Below, in pieces: positions 48,201 through 59,358 of a DNA stretch of 64,000 bases. The translations under genes and the position numbers were made by a program. Every line of letters starts with the position of its first letter. The stretch's first letter is position 1. The notes under the pieces were generated by a model. That model worked only from the letters and a program-made list of their open reading frames with translations, ran no database searches and was not told where the DNA came from. This stretch comes from Yamagishiella unicocca (lineage: Eukaryota; Chlorophyta; Chlorophyceae; Chlamydomonadales; Volvocaceae), in assembly GCA_003116995.1 (NCBI GenBank), contig BDSL01000042.1, positions 124,001 to 188,000 of the forward strand, read 5' to 3'.

Positions 48201-51200
48201 AGTTGCTGGGTCCAGAGTTGCTGGGTCCGGGGTTGCTAGGCCCTGGGTTGCTTGGGCCCGGACTGCTTGGCCCCGCAAAGGGATACGGTGCATAGCTAGC
48301 CCACGAGAAACTCTCCTCAGCGCAAACTGGCTCTGGGCTCGGCCCACAAACCTTATCTGTCCTCTGAAACATCCCATTCGCACCCTCCTCGTCGAGATCG
48401 TTCTCCTCTTCTGCGTGATGGCAGCAAACACGCACATGGTGAGTGCCGGGCAGCGCAGTTTGCCTTACGTTTCAGTCCTCTTCGCAACCAACTCACCATT
48501 TTCCTCAAGGTTCCATCCGCGAATAAGGCGCGACATGACGCATTTGCTGAGCAACATGCTGCCGTACAGTAGCATCACCGACACATCCACGACTGCGAAG
48601 ATGATGCCGGCAAGAAGTCGCCCATCGGGTGCCGCAGTGCCCTCAGGGCACCTCATGAGCCTGCACACACGGGCATTCGGCATCAAGCGAGGTTAAGGCA
48701 TCCGACTGTTCGCTCTATCGAACCATGATCATGGACACGGCGAGGAGGGTCCCACAATTGGGATAATGTTGTCATGCCCAGCAACAGACTTCGGCTGTCG
48801 CAGACACTTGGTGCAACTCTGTAGCTGTTGTCGCCCGCTGGCAAGTCGACCCGATATAGCAACCCCCTGGCGAGTGCAGATGCTTCTCTGGCCCTATCTG
48901 GAACCAGGGAGCCGCGCGTTTACTTACGGAAAACATTGTACTGGTGTTATCGACCCTGGCCTGCAGTAATGCCCTGTGGGGCAGATGACCTGGACCGAGG
49001 TGTTGGGGCAAAAGTAGCCTCCCCTGAAGACAGGCCGGAGACGGGCAAGGAAGGAAATCCTTCAGGTACCAAGACGCAGAGGCAGGCCGCGTGCTGCAGC
49101 TGGCGTTTGTAGGCCGTGCGGTACGGCGGCATGGTGTAATAGGCAGGCTGTCTATAGCGCTGTTTGAGACGATCCGTGTTTGCAGTAAAAGCATGTAACC
49201 TGCCAGCGGAGGACGAATAAAGGACCGTGTCTGACGGTCAAGCGGTGGCTCCCAGTGGTGAAAGGCAATACATGTGTTACCGAGGAGACGGCATACCCGC
49301 AGGCTGCATTAGGCTTTGCTGAGCCCGCAGGGCAAAAGTTGCCCATGATCGGTTCGTGTTCCTTCAGAAGACTCCAGAGGACGCCGGGGAAGACGTCCTT
49401 CTGCACAAGCATGGGAGGTTATTAGTCAGTGCACATGTTCCTGCCCCAAGCGGGCGGCAGGAAGGCGGCAGATGCTCGCACGTCTGTGACTTAGCTGGAA
49501 ACATGTGCGACGGCGCAGCCAGTACGCAGTGTAGGGTGCAGGCGGAAGCCGCCTTTGCAGAATACGGATTCATTGTTATGATATCCAGGACCAGCTTTCG
49601 CTTGCGGGCGGGCCTATCCCAGCGTCCTTGCATCATAACCCAACATCCACGTAAGAGGTACCCCGGGCTTCAACCTCGAAGGGCTTCAACGACCGCACTA
49701 TCTCTTCTCGTGTTGCGTCTCAGCTGAAGAGACTGGCGAGCAGACGCCAAAAATACACATTGGGAAGCCCCGGATGCCCGTCACCTACCCGCCCCTGAGA
49801 AGCACTGCCGTCAGAGTACATCAAGCTGTAAAGCAGGATGGGTCGAGGAAGCCCATGTGCACGATATAGGAGAGGAAGGGGGCCAGATGGAGCGGAGTCA
49901 GTTATGATATCTGGAGATATCTTTGTTGTGTGTGTGTAACACCTGCACCTGCCTCCCTTCGGGCGGATCCTCACTACCAGCATTTACTTTAATTCTTGTT
50001 TCGTGACGGAGTACACCCCCATCGCACAGTGATGTGACAGTCAATGTTCGCACCCGTGACTCACGCCGTATAGTTGCACGTGATGGGAAATCCCAACCGG
50101 TTGGGGCAATAGTGACCGGCGGGGCAGTGGACAAGCAGCCCTGGCATGGGGCAGAAGTAGCCCTCGGGGCAGTCCTGCTCGACGTCTGATGCATTGGACT
50201 GCGAGGAAGGGACCGGGAGGGGGGGCACGGCATACTTGGATGCGTTCTGACGGACCAAAACTGTAGCCGTTATATGCAACGCGAACCACCTAATGACAAG
50301 GTCACAATGAGCGATTAACTGTCCCGGCACGAACGAGTGCCCATCGACACGCACCCTAACCCTGCCTGCTGGTTTCAAAGTTATGTATGGCTGCTTCAGA
50401 GCTAGGTATTCCTGACATCTGGCGCAATGTGCGGCTGGTTTACTGTCTCTTTCGTTTCCTTCAGTGTCCGGCGATTTGCTCGGTGGTTGCACCTTTTGGA
50501 CAAGAGCCCACTGCAACAAGTGCTACTACGTGTCACGCACCTTAAGGAGGGTTCCCTCTGGGCAGCTTTGCCCGCCTGTGCAGGCGATGCACACGCCACC
50601 AAGCGGGGCCCAGGCCGGCTCGGATATAAATCCAGCCGATAAGGCCACGTAGTCCAGCTGGGAGCAGCGGTATCCGGATGGACAGCGGAAGGTGGCAGCG
50701 TTGGGGGTGTAGTTGCAAGGACAGCTGGGCCCAGACAGGCGCGGCAGGGCGGACGCCGGGAGGCTGGTGTTGAGCTTGGGACAGACCAGCGTGTGGCGGT
50801 AGCGAATGAAGATCTCAACCACGGTCTGCAAAGAACCAGTGACGTCAGGGGTGGTCAGGGGTGGTCAGGGGTGGTCAGAGGTCGCCAGGCGAAGCGTTTG
50901 CAGCGAGGACGGCGAAAGCCCGCCGGGCGGAAGACAGGATAGGTCAGGGCCTGGCATGATGTCTGTCTGTGCACCACGCATGCACCGACAAGGACAGTCC
51001 ATAGGGGCATGTCCGGGTATCGATGGCCTATCGAAGCACATGAATACACGGGCCTGGGTCGTCAACTAGCGAGCAAGGCAGGGCAAGGTGGTTGCAGGAC
51101 GCACTCTGACCCAGCACAGAAGGGCAGTAACGAGAAGCAGGTGATCACGAGCACGCGGAGGTTACCACGAACGCTTTCAGGTAGCCAACGAAACCAGTTT

Positions 51201-53018
51201 GGCGGGAGCGCACAATAGGGGGCTGCCGTTCGACCCACCTTGAGAGGTATCTCTGTATCTGGCGCGGGGTCGGGGTCATCGAAGATCGTTTTCATAGCTT
51301 CGTCGGCGAAGAAGTCCTTGTACGAGTTAGTTAGGTTCGCGAGCTTATCCAAGTAAGTCTCGTTCAGAAGGAATTGACGGAGCTCGCCTGCCGTGACCTG
51401 AGCCGAAGAGGAGCGTTCGGCTGTCGGTTATTGCCGGGAGGCTTGGGCGCCGGGTAGGCTGGCAGCTTTAAAGAGCCCGGCAGTGCGGGGCCGCCAGCAA
51501 TCGATTTGCAAGGGCATGCCAGAAGCGTTTCGGAAACTGTTTGGTGCAAGGGAGGAAAGCAAGAGGCAAGGTGCGCTATGTACGCCAAGTGCATCATTTC
51601 TGGAACCCGCGGCTGACAAGCTACCAGTGGAAGGCGCCGGATAGCGGCATAGCACCCGATAGCTGTGCTATGCTCTTCTTTGGACGGCGATATGTAGCGG
51701 TTGATAGCGATCTCGTGGGCTTCTCCGGGACGCAGCACAGCACTGATACCGCTGCGCCTGCTGGGCTAAGCGTCGATCCTGAGCTCGGTGCCGTAAGCGT
51801 CGACACCAGCTAGGCCGGCCATCTCGGTCCCCCAAGTGTGGTTGCTTACCAGTGCCGGGTTTGATTCTGGGTCGCGCCATTGTGCAAGATCAGTGGACAG
51901 GAAGACCGCCTCATCCACTAGTGTGGGGTCCTGGTTGGGCACACTCGTTATTGGGACGTCCAGGAGGGCGTCAATGGCACCCCCGGGGCACTTTGGCGTA
52001 CATGAGTCGTTTGTTGTACACTTCGTACAAAGCTGCGGTGCACAGGGAAGGGGCGTCGTGGCCAGTAAGGCCTCTTAGAGCAGTCGGCAGCGGAAGGAAG
52101 GTTCCAGACGTTCGCTTTCCGTCGACGAAGCTTAGGACCACACCGTAGATCCCGCCTTCGCAGAACGACGTCTCGAAGGCAGGCGAGGCCATGCAAGCAT
52201 ATGGCTACGATGACCGCTGCAGGTCGGTCGTCGCCAGCTAGCGATGGATTCCAATGCCAATCCTCCATCCTAACGGACCGAAATATACGCGTGGCGGCTG
52301 CATCCCAGCAGCACGTGCGTCAAACCTCGCCTAGCCCAGTCACACAAGCTCCAGCGCACGACGTCCCACCAGTGACGCCGGCGGCACCACCCACCACGCA
52401 AATAGGCACGTTGAAAGGTCGTCGAGGTTTGCAAAAGAGTCCAGACGCGCAATCGCTGTCGCGATTGCAACGCCGCCCAGCGTTGCAGCCACACCTGCTG
52501 GTGATGTTTGGGAAGGGCAGCACATCTGCGGGTGATGTTTGGGAAGGGCAGTACATCTGCGGGTGATTGGGACTGTTTGGCGATGGTTAGGGTCCTGGCT
52601 TGCTTAGGGTCCTGGCTTGCCAGTCTGGGGTGTCCGTCAACGCAAACATACGAACCTCGAGGTGCAGCCACCGCTCAGGATGTCTCCTCTGGCATTCGTG
52701 GATGCCGTGAAGTTGAATCGATGTGGAAACAAGCAGCACTTCCAGCACTGGTCGCAAGTCCCTGGGACGCCCCGGCTGAAGGGTACGCTGCTGCAGAAAC
52801 TGCAACGACGTCAGATTCGGAAGTAAAAACATGTTTGGTGAGTTCGTCACAGACAGGCGACGGCTCAGCCTATAAAAATCAATGGCGACGCAACGCCTTG
52901 CAACGTTTGCAGGCGGCCAAGCGTGTCAGGGGCTCTTTCACCTGTCGGATCCGCAGTCGCTGTGGATCCTGCAGGACGGCTGGGCTGCAGCAGATCCAAG
53001 CCAAGTCAGCAGAAGGGC
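39205..53018 (-). CDS. ABCG24/28-like half transporter with an internal WD40 propeller
   Basis: Exons: 53018-52942, 52494-52395, 52204-51850, 51397-51239, 50825-50541, 50198-50065, 49023-48928, 48660-48497, 48410-47887, 47759-47602, 47478-47422, 47190-47048, 46903-46830, 46485-46259, 46049-45986, seven WD40 exons (45314-41419), 41295-41165, 40966-40831, 40705-40589, 40304-40080, 39940-39788, 39653-39557, 39395-39205; about 1,543 aa, phases consistent apart from one frameshift (near 51984). Order: hydrophobic start; Cys-rich ectodomain ([23 protein letters not shown]) as in plant ABCG24/28; TM helix ([19 protein letters not shown]); PGPSN repeats; nucleotide-binding domain with Walker [11 protein letters not shown]-loop FVPQED, signature LSGGQ, Walker B VMFMDEP and H-loop IHQPS; WD40 block; ABC2 membrane domain ([47 protein letters not shown]). 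Catalytic motifs look intact. The 40080 donor is GC. Start codon not found. Confidence 0.87.
41419..45314 (-). other. Seven-blade WD40 cassette inside the ABCG gene
   Basis: Seven exons, one WD40 repeat each: 45314-45144, 43340-43191, 42854-42729, 42500-42375, 42227-42102, 41899-41774 and 41559-41419 (171, 150, four of exactly 126, and 141 nt). All start and end in phase 0 with AG acceptors and GT donors. Repeats read like [12 protein letters not shown]...[16 protein letters not shown], and seven make one full propeller (322 aa). The flanking NBD exon ends in phase 0 (45986) and the linker exon to the membrane domain begins in phase 0 (41295), so the cassette can be included or skipped without a frame change. 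Confidence 0.88.
41997..42076. repeat. Imperfect tandem repeat in the ABCG gene
   Basis: Copies of TTGCCATGTCTGGTGCCCTC with variants, in the intron between WD40 exons 5 and 6. Confidence 0.8.
45808..45860 (+). repeat. Dispersed repeat, copy 2 of 3
   Basis: TGTTACAGCGGGC, then AAGGTAGAGCCC, then TCGGGCGCATCGC; in the ABCG intron between the last NBD exon and the first WD40 exon. Confidence 0.65.
46524..46655. repeat. 22-bp minisatellite in an ABCG intron
   Basis: About six copies of a unit beginning GTATTTGCGACAGCCGCTG, between the exons carrying LSGGQ and DEPTSGLD. Confidence 0.9.
48115..48262 (-). repeat. Coding 15-bp repeat ([10 protein letters not shown]) in ABCG
   Basis: About ten codon-aligned copies encode Pro-Gly-Pro-Ser-Asn-type pentapeptides in the cytoplasmic segment between the first TM helix and the nucleotide-binding domain. 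Confidence 0.9.
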
Positions 53019-55605
53019 CTGCAGGCAGCCAAGCGTCACGGTTTAAAAGCCGGTGCCGGGCACACGCCGGGTGGAACATGGGCGTACGGCAATTGCTATG
53101 CACGATTTGATGTCTTCCAAAGCGCAATGGCGACAGAAAGAGTCGTTGTAGTTTATGGGCAGTGAGGCTGCACAGGGCGAGCTGTCGCGACTTGAAACGA
53201 CCAACGAAGCGAACATAACCCTCTCGCAATCCCAAGCGCTGTAGATTTGTGTTGTCAATTATCCCGCTAGGCATGACAAAACAGTTGGTAACCGAATAAC
53301 GTCATTAGGAGGAGCTTGGGTAATTTCGTTGCATCGGGGGTATTTTATGAAGGCTGGGTATGCCTACGTATCGATAGCCCGTTATCGCCATCCCTACGTC
53401 TGATATGCTCATCGCATATGTACCGTCCTCACGTCGCAATGAGCCACATTGCCCGTCAACGCTCAATGAAGCTCACCAGTGTTAAGTAAGCCATGCCACG
53501 GGAGGCTGCTGCTTCCGCATGAGAAGAAGACAGATGCATTACGCTTTTCCGATATAAAGGTAATGTCGAGTACGCCGTAACAAAGGGATGCACAGTCATC
53601 GTGGGCGCCTCGGACAGCGTTAGAAGCTTCGAAACCATGCAGTACTCGCCGGCTGTGAGGGAGTAAGGCGCACTCAATGGTTAACGTGATAATATCTGTG
53701 GAAATGACCCCCCTAAGCGCATCTTACTTTCATCCCTAGTTGCAATCGGCGCACGATTATTAGTGTTTCACTTAGATACCAGCAAGTTCCTGTGCTACGT
53801 CTGAACCGAGACCTGTGTCCTATATTGCCATCGCGTAAACAATGAATGATAGATGACTACGTGTAGGCGACAGTCGAATTTGCGGTTCAGAGAGCAAAAG
53901 GCCCTTTCTTTTGGCGAGTACGATATGGATTTGGCGGGAGCGCCTGGACTTAGCATGCACACGTGCAATTTCTCATAACACTCAGGTCACACGTCATACT
54001 TTCCATTTCATTTCATACGTGATTCCTTGCTTGCATCCCAAGACCACCTGCCGGCGCCTGTCAGCTTGGATCTCGAGCGTATCCGGAGGGGCCCAACATG
54101 CCAATCGACGCCGTTTCATAATTATCAGCTATCTTCCTACCTGCACGTGTCACAGGTCCAGCGAAGGCGATGTACTCACCGTATCCGACGAATTATTAAA
54201 GACCTAGCGAGCACCGAACACCAGCTATGCCCTGTGCAGAGCTAATTAAATTGTGTTGTTGATCAATGGTATTCAATATGCAGATGTGGTCCAGCATTGA
54301 AGGGTGCGAGACTCGGAAGGGGTAGGGTAAGGTAGGCTTGGGTAGGCTGGAGACGGCCGAGCGCCGAGAGGCGGGAAGCAGGTAGTCCGGAAGGAAACCT
54401 TCAAACATAGTTTTCGCTTGGGAATTATAACCACTGGGTATCGTTTGAACAAAGAGCAATCCCTGGAACATCGCGCACCCCTGCTTGACTTAAATCGCTT
54501 GGACTGCAATGTGTCGGATCACAACCAGTCTGGCGACCAGGGGAGAACTTCTGACAAGATCGGGCCATGTGACAATACCATTGAGATATTTTCGAGAAAG
54601 AGATGCACAACAGATGTTACATGCCCTACAACGAACCTGTATAACCCCATACAACTACAAAGGCATAGAGCGGAAGCAGAGGGACAGGTAAATATTTTTA
54701 CCTATAGCATGATAGTCACCCCCTGATATAGCTATAGTCACCAGAGTTCGTAGGCCTTTCCCTTCTCTGTTCGGCTTTGCTCTTCCCTGCGCTGCAGGTG
54801 CCCTTCAGAAAGGTTGCTGCGAGCAGCGCTGAATCGCATCTGCAAGTCGTTAGACGTCGCTAGACCTTGCCATACCTTGCTCGTGCGGGCAGGATGCATC
54901 GAAAGGGGAGGTCCAAATGGGCCCAGATTGACGCTACAGGCCGCACACTGCCGTAAAGGAGATGCATTGTGGCCTGCGCTTTTTTGCCACCCCACGGAAT
55001 TTTGACTAAATTGACCCCTCAATAGTCGCACATCAGCAATCGTTTCTGCTCTCCCTCATATGTGTGGCCAGCTGCGTTTCCACAGGGTTGATGCCGTCAG
55101 GCTCTGAGATTGGATAATGCTTACTGCCCATAACATGCGCCTGTCTCTCAACCCGCCGGGCTGCGACTCCCTGCCCTCCAGGCCAGGGCTTGGCGACCCG
55201 TGCGGGCTGCCATGCAGCCCTCGCGTGCTTAATTACGCAGAACCTTGTGTGCCATATTATCATACATGCACGGATTTTTAATCGTACAGTGCAACGATAG
55301 CGTTCGCAGCGCGGGCGCGGCGGGGCATGCTATGGTCGATGCGGTCGATAAAGGAGGGCAAGGACAATGGCGGGGCGCCCAGAACCATTATGCAACCACA
55401 CAGAGACTTTGGAGGCGTGGATTTTCGTGCAGGGCAACTACTACTAGGTGTTCGGTGGGCTCCGGACCCTAAGTAGGGTGATGGTCGACCATTGAACTCA
55501 GGCGTTCTGTTGTGGACTGGGTACAAGTTGGTTTGGGTATGCAGAATCGATGGGCCGAACAAAGCGAAGCCTCAGGAACCGGCGTTGGATTGCTTGCTGT
55601 TGTAC

Positions 55606-55670
55606 TTGTTACAATGGGCTCTAGACCTTAAAAGGTAGAGCATCGGGCGCATCGCCTGACACTGAAAGAG
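55606..55670 (+). repeat. Dispersed repeat, copy 3 of 3
   Basis: TGTTACAATGGGC, AAAGGTAGAGCA, then TCGGGCGCATCGCC and ACACTGAAAGAG; intergenic. Confidence 0.65.
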
Positions 55671-56622
55671 ACAAGGAAAACCGATGGCTACGAAAGGCAA
55701 GCCACCCAGAGCCCAGAGGAAACAGCAAGCACCAATACACAGGGGGAGGTTGCGCTGATGGCTCCCCTGCACATGGCCACATGGATTACTATCTTGTCGT
55801 ACGTGAACTTTGAGCAGTCACCCATGGAGCGCCTGGCCTTGGAAGCCTATCAATTGCAGCATGGCCATTGATGCGGTGGTGCGTCTGGGCGCTGGCACCC
55901 TTGCTGTGCGTTAGCAATTCCTTAACTTTGGCGGTTTATTCTGCAGGCTGTAGCATAGGACGGTTTAGTGATTAGCAACTGCCCGGCAGCTACTTCCCTG
56001 GAAGGTCACAATTGGAAGCCCACGCGAGGGCGCTCATTGAGTCATTGTCCGGCTACAGGTCAAACTTTTGAGTAACGCCAGCCTTTACAATTTAAAAATT
56101 CCACCATTTGCGGAGCATCAACAAGTTTAGTCTGGGGCCCATTGTAACAGTTCATACTAAGTGGTACCTGCGGATAGTTGCCGATGGTATGCAGCGGCAC
56201 CGCGACGGGATTTCGATGCAGGCAGGGGCTGCGACAATGGCCTTTGGTGCTTGTCGCAGGCTTTCGCACAGCTTCCACCCGGGGCCCGGCTCTTAACGCG
56301 AGCAATCACACTTCGCAATTGGGTTGACCGTACTAGGCGCCGACCCCCGTGCTGAGGATTCCAGTCTGAAACTTGGAAGGCACCAATACGCGACATCCCC
56401 CGCATTCCTCCAGCGCGGTTCCCAAACGCGCAGCAATGGCAGATAGTGGGACTGTTGTGCGAGGCTTGATAGCGCTGGCTTGATTGCCATGAGTTCTCCA
56501 CTGTCAGTGCCCCGGACAACCAGAGCCCCGCAACGGAGGCAACCTATCGTAGATGCGTCCTCCTCACACTTCAATTGATGATATTGCACCAGCCTTACCC
56601 TTGGCATCGAAGAGGGTATCAA

Positions 56623-56706
56623 AGTGTCGTTCTAATCCCAATCCTCGAAAATAGTTGGTCCGGCAGTGTCGTTCTAATCCCAATCCTCGAAAATAGTTGG
56701 TCCGGC
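56623..56706. repeat. 42-bp direct duplication
   Basis: Two identical copies of a unit beginning AGTGTCGTTCTAATCCCAAT. Confidence 0.95.
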
Positions 56707-57480
56707 AATCCCTCGTGAAATCTAATCCCCGACGGGTTTAATCCCTAAACCCCCAATTCCAAAGCGAGTTCTAATCCCCAGCGCAGCAATCCCCCACCGG
56801 GTTGAATCCCCTCGAGGTGGCGTTTCAATCCCCAATCCCCACGGGTCCGCAGCAGTCCCCAGCCCGTGTGAGTGTACAGTATTCCCCCAGCGGCTGAGGA
56901 CTGCTGAGGAGCTGTGAGAAACGGCGGGTGTCATTTGCCTTTGGTGTCGCACCCTAGGATTCCGCTTCCCAGGGGCCTTGCCTTGCTTATAGAGCGCAGT
57001 CCTTCCTCGATGGAGTTTACAGTTGGTGGTTGTGGCGGCGAATAATGGTGGCAATGTAACACCTCCCCGACGGCCCTCCAACCCCGGCCAAGAGCCCCAT
57101 CCGACCCGAGGGCTCCGGTTCGCTGTTACTGTGCAGCCTCTGGCTATCTATCGCGCCTTTCACTAATAATTGATGCTTGCTTATCATTTCCTTCGCGCTG
57201 TGTTAGCTCGCACAAGATTTACTTGCATACTTGCGTAAGGTACGGGTGGTCCCAGGTGTACAGTGACAGCTCCTCCATTATTACATAATCTAATTAACGT
57301 ATAGGTATTAATGTCTTATCAATTGTTTTGCGAAGTTCCAGGCTTTGCGTCTTCCCGCAGGCTATTCCCTTTGAACTCGTCATGAAATGCGGCGCGGTTT
57401 TCATTAGCCGTCTTAGCTCGTTGCAAGCTCCATTTGGCTCAATTTAAAAATGCAAGGAACAAAGCATTGAGAACGATACG

Positions 57481-57529
<49 letters not shown>
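57481..57529. repeat. (TGAT)n microsatellite, retroelement tail
   Basis: Twelve uninterrupted TGAT units at the 3' side of the element. Confidence 0.9.
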
Positions 57530-58056
57530 ACAAGCTCTTGGAGCTCGTAAGGCCCAGACGAGCCAGGAGGCTCATGGACCGCTAATCAAAGTAATTCATA
57601 AAGAAGAATTGAAAACGTTTACGTAGCCATGCTCAAATAACGTAGCAATTATGTCCTGATACCCGTAATTGCTGTACGATGATTCCTAATACGGTGCAAC
57701 ACGCTCGCTAGACCCCGTTGGTCCTCGACACTCATGACCTGCAGCATCGTGGCATTGGGCGTTATGCCCATTCCCCATAGTTCATCGCGGAGACCACTGT
57801 AAGCAGGGCATTCCAGCAGTACGTGCCTTTCATCCTCTACTGCTTGCCGGTCGCCACATGCCAGGCACCAGCGGTCTTCACGAGCTCGCCCATGTGGGCG
57901 GCTGACCTCTAGACCCCAAATACATAACCGTACGCGCAGTAAACCGGCGTACACCTTAGCGGGAATGTACCCCTGCATATGCGTAGGTGTGCCCATCCAG
58001 TGTGTGTACCGACACATCTTCACACCTGGTTTGCTTGGAAAGATACGTTCTCTCAC
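57481..58056 (-). mobile_element. 3' end of a non-LTR retrotransposon
   Basis: Minus-strand frame 58056-57649 (135 codons) ends in the C-terminal, zinc-knuckle-like domain found after the reverse transcriptase in algal non-LTR elements: PGVKMCRYTHWMG, then RWCLACGDRQAVEDERHVLL-ECPAY. After the stop come a short 3' UTR and a (TGAT)n tail (57481-57529; ATCA on the element strand), as expected for a simple-repeat 3' terminus. The reverse transcriptase is absent, so this is a 5'-truncated copy. The same motifs occur at 63.2-63.9 kb. Confidence 0.75.
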
Positions 58057-58317
58057 ACATCGTCCAAGTACGTCACTCGCCTAGCGTGCCTGTGCCGTAT
58101 GTTGTCTTCAGAGTTATGCTATTTTCAGTGTTGTGCTACTGATAAGGGTGTGCTATTGTCGTCGGTGTCGTCGTGTGAGTTGGACTCCAGGGATTGGTCA
58201 ACTTTGCAATTGCAAGACAGTGTCCCCCTCATTGTAGGACACTCCGCATTGTATGTACTCCTATCGAGTAGGACAAGTTACCGGGAGACTTAGCTGCTTT
58301 TCCAGGAGCATCGAGGG

Positions 58318-59358
58318 ATGTGGCTTAAATGGGTCCTGGCCGTTGGCCTTGCACTGACTGGCTTTCCGGCACAGACGCAATGCCAGTTGGCAGCAACCTT
58401 ACTTCGCGTAGTGGTGCGCTTAGGCCTGAGTGAACTGCGACAAACGATTATTTCGGGCAGTGCGACGTCCTCCAGCGGCGGCAGTGCGACGTCCTCCAGC
58501 GGCGCAGAAGTGTACGCAATTTCGAAGGACCTGAACTTCTACGGATGGCACAGCGAGCAGCCGTGCCTGTCCAACGGCTCGTGCAACTGTGTAGGCGGCA
58601 CCCATGTCTGCTCGTCGGGCGGGACCTGCATCCCCGCAATCGCCCAGGACTGCGGTCGCAGCAACTTCTGCTACGGGGTGAGCGCAACCCGCACAGGAGA
58701 AGGTGCTGACCAAAAGTTGGTCCCCGACGGCACCTAACGATGGCATTCCTTCTGTCCTCTACCCATCCATATACAGGACTACTTCTGCGCCGACCCGGGC
58801 TATAAGGACGGAATCGTGTGCTGGAGGAATCTCGACGTGCCCTACCCCACTTACGCTGGGGCTTGGCAGGGGAGCTACTACGTTGGCGGGGCAGGCGTGA
58901 CAGCCCCATCGTGCCGGCCGGCAGGTTCGCAGGACTGTGGCGCTGGGTTCTTCTGCGTGGCGGACTCAAAGTGCGATCCGGGGGGCGGCAGGTTCTGCAT
59001 CCCTAAGAACGGCGTCACGAAGTGCAGCCAATACGGGGACTGGTGGTGCGGCCTCAATGATACTTGCGTGCAATCTGGTTGTGCACCCAAGGGCTGGGTG
59101 GAGTGCAGGTCCGAGACAATTTGCATACCCGTGGCGCCGCCAGCCACCGGTTGTTATTTCAAGCGGGAACAATACTTCTGTCCGCCTGACATGCTGCTAG
59201 CATCGCGAACACTGCCAAGCTCACCAGCACCGCCAAGCTCACCAGCACCGCCAAGCTCACCAGGCGGCGGCAGCAGCAAAGTTGCGGCGAGTGCGATGCG
59301 TGCGGTCTTGCTGGCTTGGGCAGTCGCTGGAGTGTTGGGCGTGGGGATCCGAATGTAG
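58318..59358 (+). CDS. Secreted Cys-rich protein, probably GPI-anchored
   Basis: Two exons, 58318-58677 and 58777-59358, join in phase 0 (GGG|GTGAGC ... ATACAG|GAC) to 313 aa. An N-terminal signal peptide (WVLAVGLALTGFPAQTQC) is followed by a Ser/Gly repeat and a domain with more than 20 Cys (CLSNGSCNCVGG, CGRSNFCYGDYFC, CGLNDTCVQSGC). A Ser/Pro repeat (SSPAPP, three 18-bp units) and a hydrophobic C-terminus (AMRAVLLAWAVAGVLGVG) with almost no tail suggest a GPI signal. It is probably a cell-surface or matrix protein. I recognise no family. A 24-bp coding duplication (GSATSSSG) lies near residues 44-58. Confidence 0.72.

Larger units (their letters stand above)
53019..57480. other. Gene-poor intergenic region
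   Basis: About 4.5 kb upstream of ABCG. No supported coding exon apart from the missing ABCG start, which should lie near the 53 kb end. Holds a dispersed-repeat copy (55606), a 42-bp duplication (56623) and an AATCCCC cluster (56700-56870). Base composition is less GC-rich than in the genes. Confidence 0.5.

Noticed and set aside
55606..55670. tRNA gene suggested by GGTAGAGC
   Set aside because: No matching acceptor stem, anticodon arm or T-arm (GGTTCRA) at the right distance; at most a tRNA-derived repeat.
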